Assembly: GCA_964528735.1 (NCBI GenBank)
Contig: CAZGUV010000012.1
Span: 1 to 24,701, forward strand
Direction of reading: 5' to 3'
DNA length: 24,701 bases
Origin: CAYNND01 sp964528735
GTDB lineage: Bacteria; Patescibacteriota; Minisyncoccia; Phycocordibacterales; UBA2100
In this document: piece after piece, positions 6,829-12,403 of the stretch
Numbering within the stretch: position 1 is the stretch's first letter
How the letters are laid out: each line of letters starts with the position of its first letter
Notes under the pieces: generated by a model
What the model saw: the letters and a program-made list of their open reading frames with translations, nothing else
What the model was told of the DNA's origin: nothing
The model's database searches: none
Made by a program: the position numbers and the translations under genes

Positions 6829-6856
6829 ATAATACGCTTTTTTCCTCTGTGAGCAA
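6829..6856 (-). promoter_or_regulatory. Promoter of tRNA-Arg
   Basis: TTGCTC (6851-6856) and TATTAT (6829-6834) are separated by 16 bases. The -35 hexamer and spacing are the same as for tRNA-Gly. The region is back-to-back with the CCA-enzyme promoter. Confidence 0.7.
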
Positions 6857-6865
6857 ATACTGGTG

Positions 6866-6871
6866 TAGAAT
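6866..6871 (+). promoter_or_regulatory. -10 hexamer of CCA-enzyme gene, leaderless spacing
   Basis: TAGAAT ends 6 bases before the ATG at 6878. It is divergent from the tRNA-Arg promoter. Confidence 0.55.
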
Positions 6872-6877
6872 AGTGCG

Positions 6878-8338
6878 ATGAACTACACAGTTCCATCTGA
6901 GGTGAGTGCGGTTGCTGAGACACTGGAAAAAAATGGGTTTGCCGCATACCTTATTGGTGGATGTGTGAGAGACATGTTGATTGGAAAGACCCCAAAGGAT
7001 TGGGACATAACAACTCCTGCCACCCCGCAAGAAATTCAGGGACTTTTCACTGAGACTTTTTATGAAAACTCGTATGGCACTGTTGGTATTGTTACAGACT
7101 CTTCGGATCCGTCACTCAAGGTGATTGAGGTGACGCCATTTCGCACTGAGGGAGAGTACTCAAATGCTCGTCACCCCGACAGTGTTTCTTTTGGAACATC
7201 AATCGAGGATGATTTGCGCCGACGCGATTTTACGGTCAACGCAATTGCGTATAGGCCAAAGGACGGCTCTATTATTGACCTTTTTGGCGGGGAAGAGGAT
7301 ATGAGAGCACAAAGACTCCGCGCAGTAGGAACTGCCGAAAAAAGATTCTCAGAGGATGCACTGCGTATGTTGCGTGCGGTGAGGCTTTCTGCCGAGCTCG
7401 ATTTCGCAATCGAGCTCGAAACAATGACCGCAATCTCGATGCACGCACACAAGCTTGAAGTAATATCGCGCGAAAGAATTCGTGATGAGTTTTTGAAGAT
7501 TATAAATTCTGAACGACCACTTCCAGCACTATATATTGCCGAGCGTCTTGGGTTATTAAAATATATCCTCCCGGAACTGCGCGATGGGATAGGCTGCGCA
7601 CAAAATCAGGCACATAGTTTTGATGTATTTGAACACCTTCTCAGAACTGTACAGTGTGCTGCTGACAACAAATGGAGTGAGACTGTTCGACTTTCTGCAC
7701 TACTTCATGATATTGGAAAACCTGCATCCCGACGATGGTCTGAGGAAAAAGGGGATTGGACATTCTATGGGCATGAAGTAATCGGTGCACGGATGGTCAA
7801 AAAAATCGCTGACGATTTAAGACTGCCAAAACAGCAAAGTGAGGATATTGAGCGTCTCGTGCGTTGGCACATGTTTTTCTCTGACCCTGACCAAATAACC
7901 CTTTCAGCTGTTCGTAGAGTTATCGCAAATGTTGGAAAGGAGCATATATGGGATCTACTCAATTTGCGCGTATGTGACAGGATTGGCACCGGCAGACCAA
8001 AGGCGCACCCTTTCAGGCTTAGAAAGTATATATCGATGGTGGAGGAAGCGCTGCGCGACCCGATTTCTGTTGGGCAACTCAAAATAACCGGCACTGATGT
8101 ATCACGTATTGTCGGGGCGCCTGGACCACGAGTTGGCTGGATTCTGCATGCACTCCTTGAAGAAGTTCTTGACGACCCTTCAAAAAACAACCCGGAATGT
8201 CTCGCCAAACAGGCACGCACCTTGCAGACACTTTCTGATGAAGAACTGCGTAAAAGAGGGGAGAGTGGCAAAGACAAGCGCGACGAAGTTGAGGCAGGTG
8301 AGGTACAGAAGCTACGTGATAAATACCATGTCACGTAA
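6878..8338 (+). CDS. cca: CCA tRNA nucleotidyltransferase / poly(A) polymerase family with HD domain
   Basis: This enzyme adds or repairs the 3' CCA of tRNAs from CTP and ATP. The class II nucleotidyltransferase head shows LIGGCVRDMLIG (27-32 GGCVRD), the metal-binding DWD (D41, D43), and RRRDFTVNAIAY (about 113-123). The neck motif SEDALRMLRAVR (158-168) follows. An HD phosphohydrolase domain with LLHDIGKP (H276, D277) comes next. A helical tail completes 486 residues, somewhat longer than minimal CCA enzymes and like bacterial CCA enzymes with an HD domain. All three nearby tRNA genes lack an encoded CCA, so the enzyme is essential to their maturation here. Poly(A) polymerase activity is possible from the fold, but the CCA role fits the context better. 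The stop is one base from the stop of the convergent xthA. Confidence 0.93.
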   Translation: MNYTVPSEVSAVAETLEKNGFAAYLIGGCVRDMLIGKTPKDWDITTPATPQEIQGLFTETFYENSYGTVGIVTDSSDPSLKVIEVTPFRTEGEYSNARHPDSVSFGTSIEDDLRRRDFTVNAIAYRPKDGSIIDLFGGEEDMRAQRLRAVGTAEKRFSEDALRMLRAVRLSAELDFAIELETMTAISMHAHKLEVISRERIRDEFLKIINSERPLPALYIAERLGLLKYILPELRDGIGCAQNQAHSFDVFEHLLRTVQCAADNKWSETVRLSALLHDIGKPASRRWSEEKGDWTFYGHEVIGARMVKKIADDLRLPKQQSEDIERLVRWHMFFSDPDQITLSAVRRVIANVGKEHIWDLLNLRVCDRIGTGRPKAHPFRLRKYISMVEEALRDPISVGQLKITGTDVSRIVGAPGPRVGWILHALLEEVLDDPSKNNPECLAKQARTLQTLSDEELRKRGESGKDKRDEVEAGEVQKLRDKYHVT

Positions 8339-8339
8339 T

Positions 8340-9140
8340 CTAAAATAGTGCATCCACCTCGATACTTACCGGGCAGTGGTCAGAACCGAAAATATCGTCA
8401 TGAATGTGCGCCTTCTGCACATGTGGAGTAGCGGATTTCGAAGCAAGCCAATAGTCAATTCTCCAGCCAATGTTTCGCTCTCGTGCATGAGAAAATGCAC
8501 TCCACCACGTGTAGTGACCGCCTTCAGCAGTAAACATTCGAAACGTGTCAACAAAACCTGCATCAATAAGCTTGCCAAAATTTGCACGCTCTTCGTTTGT
8601 ATATCCCGCTTCACCCTCATTTGCCTTCGCGTGAGTTAAATCAATTGATGTATGTGCAACGTTCAAGTCTCCCGAAAAAAGCACAGGTTTCTTTTTTTCG
8701 AGTAGTTGCATATAGTGCAGAAACGCGACGTCCCAAACTGAAGTACGGATTTTGAGTCGACTTAAGTCACCCTTGGCGTTTGGTGTGTACACAGTAACCA
8801 CATAGCAAGAATGAAACTCGAGGGCAATAATTCGACCCTCCTTCAATAAGTCACCATATCTATCTGTAAACACAAATTTTTTAGAAATCTGTTCAGGAAA
8901 ATCGAGTAAAACTGACAGCGGCTTTACTTTGGTAAATATTGCCGTTCCACTGTACCCCTTTTTCTCAGCAGAGTTCCAATATTCCTCGTACTCTCGTAAA
9001 TCAACTTCACACTGGCCTTGCTGTGCTTTTGTTTCTTGAAGACATACAATGTCAGGCTTAAGTGCTTTGATACAGCGCTCAAGTTCGCCCTTTTTGTGCA
9101 CTGCGCGTATTCCATTTACGTTCCACGAGACCAGCTTCAT
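8340..9140 (-). CDS. xthA: Exodeoxyribonuclease III / AP endonuclease
   Basis: A base-excision-repair enzyme that cuts DNA at abasic sites and trims 3' ends. The 266 residues match the family throughout: WNVNGIR with N7, CLQETK with E36, VYTPNA with Y118, SGDLNVAH with D158 and N160, IGWRIDYW near 225-231, and the catalytic GSDHCPV with D254 and H255. All catalytic residues are present. The start ATG at 9140 is supported by TACTAT ending 6 bases upstream. It lies just downstream of the Xer-type recombinase gene (21-base gap) and may also be read through from it. Its 3' end meets the CCA-enzyme gene with a one-base gap. Confidence 0.96.
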   Translation of the reverse strand: MKLVSWNVNGIRAVHKKGELERCIKALKPDIVCLQETKAQQGQCEVDLREYEEYWNSAEKKGYSGTAIFTKVKPLSVLLDFPEQISKKFVFTDRYGDLLKEGRIIALEFHSCYVVTVYTPNAKGDLSRLKIRTSVWDVAFLHYMQLLEKKKPVLFSGDLNVAHTSIDLTHAKANEGEAGYTNEERANFGKLIDAGFVDTFRMFTAEGGHYTWWSAFSHARERNIGWRIDYWLASKSATPHVQKAHIHDDIFGSDHCPVSIEVDALF

Positions 9141-9146
9141 AAAGAG

Positions 9147-9152
9147 ATAGTA
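9147..9152 (-). promoter_or_regulatory. -10 hexamer of xthA, leaderless spacing
   Basis: TACTAT ends 6 bases before the ATG at 9140, inside the short gap after the recombinase gene, so xthA probably has its own transcript. Confidence 0.55.
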
Positions 9153-9161
9153 ACACAGAGC

Positions 9162-10064
9162 CTAATTCTTCTCATTGTGTTTCCCGTGAAATTTTTTATG
9201 TACTTCTTTGAGGTGAGCGTCGGTAACGTGCGTATAGACCTGCGTAGTGCCAATGTGCGCATGTCCAAGGAGCGCTTGCACGCTTCGCAAATCTGCACCA
9301 TTCCGTAATAAGTCAGTAGCAAAGGAGTGCCGAACTACGTGAGGTGTAACTTTTCTTGTGATACCAACTGAAATTGCATATTTCTTTATGATTCGCTCAA
9401 CTGAGCGTGGAGTAAGACGCAAATCTTTCATCTTTGAGTGATCGATGTGGGGGAGTATCCGAATAAATAGAGCATGATCAATGTCTTTTCGCTCAGCGAC
9501 ATAGTCCTGGACACTCCGTGCTGCGTCTGGTGAAACAAAAACGACTCGCACCTTCTCCCCCTTACCACGAATAGAAAACTCTCCTCTTTTGACATCTACA
9601 TCACGATTCAAGCTACAGAGCTCAGACACTCGAAGTCCCGTTGAAAAGAGGAGTAGCAGCATCGCGCGGTCACGTAATGAGGTGAGAGTTTCTCCTTTTG
9701 GCGCACTTAAAAGCCGTGAAAGTTCATCTTCTGAAATAAGATCAATGTCTCTCATCGGTACTTTTGCGAGTTCGATTTGCTCTGGCTCCAATGTTTTCAC
9801 CCGGCGCTTTCTAAGAAACTTAAGGAATGCTCTGAGCGCAATGAGGTAGTAGTTTTGCGTTCTTCGTTTTAGATTCTCCCGGTTTAGCAAAAGGCGAAAC
9901 TCTCGAACCGCTGTTTCACTTATATCTTCTGGGCTTTGTATACCCATAGTTTTAAAGAAACGACTTAGATACCTATCGTAATTTTCTACAGTCTTTACAG
10001 ATCTCCCTTTTTCTATCTCAATGTACTCGAGAAACATCGATTTATAGTCTACAATGCCTGTCAT
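9162..10064 (-). CDS. xerC: Tyrosine recombinase, XerC/XerD type
   Basis: A site-specific recombinase that would resolve chromosome dimers at a dif site. The N-terminal SAM-like DNA-binding domain spans about 1-95. The catalytic domain shows TGLRVSEL with R145, RGKGEK with K168, HVVRHSF with H242 and R245, LLGHAHIGTTQ with H268, and the nucleophile Y277 in VYTHV. All six residues are intact, and 300 residues is the normal Xer length. No integrase-style arm-binding extension or flanking att-like repeats are seen, so a housekeeping role is more likely than a phage integrase. XerC and XerD cannot be separated by eye, and many reduced genomes have one Xer only. I did not find a convincing dif site nearby. 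Confidence 0.92.
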   Translation of the reverse strand: MTGIVDYKSMFLEYIEIEKGRSVKTVENYDRYLSRFFKTMGIQSPEDISETAVREFRLLLNRENLKRRTQNYYLIALRAFLKFLRKRRVKTLEPEQIELAKVPMRDIDLISEDELSRLLSAPKGETLTSLRDRAMLLLLFSTGLRVSELCSLNRDVDVKRGEFSIRGKGEKVRVVFVSPDAARSVQDYVAERKDIDHALFIRILPHIDHSKMKDLRLTPRSVERIIKKYAISVGITRKVTPHVVRHSFATDLLRNGADLRSVQALLGHAHIGTTQVYTHVTDAHLKEVHKKFHGKHNEKN

Positions 10065-10072
10065 CGCAGATA

Positions 10073-10078
10073 ATTATA
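10073..10078 (-). promoter_or_regulatory. -10 hexamer of the Xer gene
   Basis: TATAAT ends 8 bases before the ATG at 10064, so at most a base or two of leader is expected. The 10-bp palindrome ACACTAGTGT (10110-10119) lies between this promoter and the divergent rpsO promoter. Confidence 0.55.
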
Positions 10079-10135
10079 GCTTATATTTGAGCCACTTTTA
10101 GAGTACTAGACACTAGTGTACCGTTTAGAACACAC

Positions 10136-10164
10136 TTGCATTTTGTGTCAATATGTGCTATAGT
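10136..10164 (+). promoter_or_regulatory. Promoter of rpsO
   Basis: TTGCAT (10136-10141) and TATAGT (10159-10164) have a 17-base spacer. The -10 ends 6 bases before the ATG at 10171, so the mRNA is predicted to be leaderless. Confidence 0.72.
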
Positions 10165-10170
10165 CCCGAA

Positions 10171-10437
10171 ATGCTAACAAAACGACAGAAAACAACAGCC
10201 CTCAAGGATGCACGCAGACACGAAACAGACACTGGTTCTCCTGAGGCACAAGTTGCACTCCTTTCAAAGAAAATTGATGCTTTGACAGTGCACCTCAAGA
10301 AAAACAAGAAGGATGCACACTCTCGACGTGGACTTCTCCAGATGGTTGCTGACAGACGCAAGCACCTCGTGTATCTCAAGACAAAGAACGAGAAGGCTCA
10401 CAATGCACTTGTGAAGAAACTCGGTCTCAAGAAGTAA
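10171..10437 (+). CDS. rpsO: 30S ribosomal protein S15
   Basis: S15 binds the central domain of 16S rRNA early in 30S assembly. The 88-residue product has the family hallmarks: HETDTGSPEAQVALL (about 19-33), a basic helix with HLKKNKKDAHSRRGLL containing the conserved DxHSRRGL, then VADRRKHLVYLK. I chose the ATG at 10171 (MLTKRQK); the longer frame would add six residues outside the family norm. A strong promoter lies directly upstream and a clear terminator directly downstream, so it is monocistronic. The usual bacterial neighbour pnp is 1.8 kb away, with other genes in between. With so short a leader, the classic 5'-UTR feedback by S15 is unlikely. Confidence 0.97.
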   Translation: MLTKRQKTTALKDARRHETDTGSPEAQVALLSKKIDALTVHLKKNKKDAHSRRGLLQMVADRRKHLVYLKTKNEKAHNALVKKLGLKK

Positions 10438-10454
10438 ATACGCGCTACACTTAC

Positions 10455-10480
10455 AAGAGGGGATAGCCCCTCTTATTTTT
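10455..10480 (+). terminator. Intrinsic terminator of rpsO
   Basis: AAGAGGGG (10455-10462), loop ATAG, CCCCTCTT (10467-10474), then ATTTTT. The 8-bp stem is perfect and the tetraloop is tight. This is the strongest terminator in the window. Confidence 0.9.
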
Positions 10481-10493
10481 AATACGCCAGTTC

Positions 10494-10499
10494 TTTAAT
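10494..10499 (+). promoter_or_regulatory. Weak -10 hexamer of NYN gene
   Basis: TTTAAT ends 7 bases before the ATG at 10507. It follows the rpsO terminator, so the next unit needs its own promoter. The hexamer is weak and T-rich context raises the chance of coincidence. Confidence 0.35.
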
Positions 10500-10506
10500 T
10501 TTTTTT

Positions 10507-11091
10507 ATGTCAGTTATTAAACACACAAACCAGCGTGTCGCTGTTTTTATAGACACGCAAAATTTATATCACACCGCACGCAACTTATATCGTGCAAAAA
10601 TTAACTTTGGTGAGGTACTCAACGCTGCCGTGGCAGGGCGGCAACTAATCCGTGCACGCGCATATGTTGTCAACACAGAGAGTGGTGAAGAGCGTGCGTT
10701 TTTTGAAGCGCTTAATAAAGTTGGAATTGAAATCCGCACAAAGGACCTACAAGTATTTTCAGGTGGCGCTAAAAAGGCTGATTGGGATGTTGGTCTCGCT
10801 GTTGATGCAATTTCCGCCGCACCAAAATTGGACGCTGTCATTCTTGCAACCGGTGACGGTGATTTCGTTCCACTCGTTGAGTACTTGCAAATGCACGAAG
10901 GATGTCAAGTTGAAGTTATTTCTTTTGGGAGATCAACATCAGCACGTCTCAAGGAAGCCTGCGATGATTTCACTGATATGGACGATAACCCAGGACAATT
11001 TCTCATTGCACACAGAACAATGAGAGCCCTTCGCGGGAAGGTATTCCAAAACCAAAAGATAAGACACCCACGAGAAGAGCACGGCGAATAG
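10507..11091 (+). CDS. NYN-domain (LabA/DUF88-type) putative ribonuclease
   Basis: The 194-residue protein has a PIN-like NYN fold, known in several families as a Mg-dependent RNase. The family pattern is clear: VAVFIDTQNLYHTAR with D16 and N19, KKADWDVGLAVDAI with D94, and ILATGDGDFVPLVEYL with D117 and D119. Then come a VEVISFG strand and a CDDFTDMD tail. All acidic residues expected for metal binding are present. The last 30 residues are basic and probably disordered. Its stop is followed after one base by the start of a membrane protein, so the two are co-transcribed. The target RNA is unknown. Its position between rpsO and pnp suggests, but does not show, a role in RNA turnover. Confidence 0.88.
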   Translation: MSVIKHTNQRVAVFIDTQNLYHTARNLYRAKINFGEVLNAAVAGRQLIRARAYVVNTESGEERAFFEALNKVGIEIRTKDLQVFSGGAKKADWDVGLAVDAISAAPKLDAVILATGDGDFVPLVEYLQMHEGCQVEVISFGRSTSARLKEACDDFTDMDDNPGQFLIAHRTMRALRGKVFQNQKIRHPREEHGE

Positions 11092-11092
11092 C

Positions 11093-11683
11093 ATGGATAT
11101 TAAACTTCTCGCAGCAATCAGTGCAACGGTTATAGGTGTTGGTTTCACCTTGCCATATATCTATTACACAATCCGCGGCTCAGTACAGCCACATGTGTAC
11201 ACCTGGATTATTTGGACGATTACCCAAGGCATCGCCGCAGCGGGAGTCTACTATGGTAATGGAGGCTGGACTGCGTATGGAATGGGGATCGGCACATGCA
11301 TGCTTGGTCTTGTTGCGCTTCTTTCACTACGGCATGGCACCAAGCACATAACACGCGCAGACACCACTCTTTTTTGCGGCGCACTCGTTGGATTGTGTGT
11401 ATGGATTTTCACTGAACATAAACTAGCCGCGGTTTTGCTAGCAACAGGGATTGATCTTCTTGGATATATTCCGACCATTCGAAAAACGTGGGCACACCCA
11501 GAGAGTGAGTCACTGATTATGTGGTGTATGTACATCGTATCGACCTTCCTCGCACTGGGCGGATTGCTTGAATACAATCTACTTACGATGAGCTACTTGC
11601 TCATGTGTGTGCCTATGAACACACTCGTATTTCTTGCATGTCTCAAACGGTTCAGCCAACCTCGCGCTCTACTAAATCAATAA
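11093..11683 (+). CDS. Polytopic membrane protein with PQ-loop-like repeats
   Basis: The 196-residue protein has about seven hydrophobic segments (roughly 4-24, 35-53, 62-80, 92-108, 113-130, 140-158 and 164-184). Two halves carry a similar motif: PYIYYTIRGSVQPHVYTWII (from residue 21) and GYIPTIRKTWAHPESESLIM (from 124). This P-x-I-x-x-T-x-R/K pattern resembles the PQ-loop repeats of SWEET/SemiSWEET and related transporters. The full SWEET layout of 3+1+3 helices is plausible. A small-solute transport role is an inference and the substrate is unknown. It lies one base after the NYN gene. Its last 32 bases overlap the end of the convergent hydrolase gene. Confidence 0.72.
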   Translation: MDIKLLAAISATVIGVGFTLPYIYYTIRGSVQPHVYTWIIWTITQGIAAAGVYYGNGGWTAYGMGIGTCMLGLVALLSLRHGTKHITRADTTLFCGALVGLCVWIFTEHKLAAVLLATGIDLLGYIPTIRKTWAHPESESLIMWCMYIVSTFLALGGLLEYNLLTMSYLLMCVPMNTLVFLACLKRFSQPRALLNQ

Positions 11684-12248
11684 GTTCAGGGAAAGTTTCA
11701 TCAAGGAAGTGCCCCCTATGTTCGTAGGTGAGCAACTGTGCACCACTGATGCGAGAGACACCAGTTTCGCTCTCAGCGTATGGAACAACACGATCATCTG
11801 TAGCGTGGTGAACTGTACAGTACTTGGCATCTCGCGCAATAAATGAAATATCTTCACTGACCGTAAAGCTCGTATGTTCGACTCCGAAACTGGGAGCGAC
11901 GAGGTGTATTGAAGTGAGCGAAATGGGCATTCTTTCTTGTGAAAGATACTTCAAAAGAAAAGTTCCACCAAGTGAATGCCCGACGAGCACTGCACCCTCA
12001 CGAATGTGAGGGATGACTTTTTTAAAATAGATACTCCATTCAAGGTACTGCGCATTTAAGTCATTCGGCATCTGTGGTCGGAGAATTTCCCACCCCGGTA
12101 AGGCACTTTCAAGTTGTCGGTGCCACCGCCTACTACGGCGGTCATTCCGCTCAGGATCAAAGGTTGATTCAGACTGCAACCAGTCAATATAGTGTGCGTA
12201 GTCTGGAAATGTCTCTCCACCGTGAATAAAAACCAGTTGGTGCCTCAT
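11652..12248 (-). CDS. Alpha/beta hydrolase, RBBP9/YdeN-type serine hydrolase
   Basis: A 198-residue protein with FIHGG near the start (oxyanion region), the nucleophile elbow VGHSLGGTFLL with S92, an acidic residue in ATDDRVVP (D151 or D152), and the catalytic His in EHRGHF (H180). The size and the DDRVVP motif fit the RBBP9/YdeN subgroup of small serine hydrolases. An insertion with DPERNDRRSRRWH (31-43) follows the first strand. No signal peptide is seen, so it is cytoplasmic. The substrate is unknown. The start ATG at 12248 has TAAAAT ending 6 bases upstream. It is divergent from pnp and its 3' end overlaps the convergent membrane-protein gene. Confidence 0.88.
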   Translation of the reverse strand: MRHQLVFIHGGETFPDYAHYIDWLQSESTFDPERNDRRSRRWHRQLESALPGWEILRPQMPNDLNAQYLEWSIYFKKVIPHIREGAVLVGHSLGGTFLLKYLSQERMPISLTSIHLVAPSFGVEHTSFTVSEDISFIARDAKYCTVHHATDDRVVPYAESETGVSRISGAQLLTYEHRGHFLDETFPELIDLVEREVG

Positions 12249-12254
12249 CGTGCA

Positions 12255-12260
12255 ATTTTA
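12255..12260 (-). promoter_or_regulatory. -10 hexamer of hydrolase gene, leaderless spacing
   Basis: TAAAAT ends 6 bases before the ATG at 12248. Confidence 0.5.
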
Positions 12261-12370
12261 CCGTAAAGTATGTCATTGCAAAATTGGCAAAAGACGCTAG
12301 AGTAGAAGCATTATTACGTGGTCTTCAAGTAGCAGGAGAGGAGTCACCTCAACTGAAACTTGCAGATCAC

Positions 12371-12390
12371 ACGCGATGTAGAAATCGTGT
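12371..12390 (+). promoter_or_regulatory. Hairpin just upstream of pnp
   Basis: ACGCGAT (12371-12377) pairs with ATCGTGT (12384-12390), seven pairs including one G-U, around a 6-base loop. It ends 13 bases before the pnp ATG, in a roughly 150-base non-coding region whose promoter is not obvious (TTGCAA/TAGAGT with a 16-base spacer near 12275-12305 is a candidate). Confidence 0.35.
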
Positions 12391-12403
12391 AGGATATTAT
12401 TGT

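Noticed and set aside
8505..8510. Isolated CACGTG inside xthA as another parS site
   Set aside because: The flanking bases do not match the TTT/AAA arms of parS.
9162..10064. Xer-type gene as integrase of a mobile element
   Set aside because: No arm-binding domain, no att-like direct repeats, no excisionase or phage genes nearby; housekeeping Xer fits better.
10110..10119. ACACTAGTGT palindrome as part of a dif site for the Xer recombinase
   Set aside because: It lacks the two 11-base arms and 6-base centre of dif; it may only be a chance or regulatory palindrome.
12284..12403. Upstream extension of pnp from a TTG
   Set aside because: The extra 40 residues do not resemble PNPase, while the ATG at 12404 gives the standard family start.
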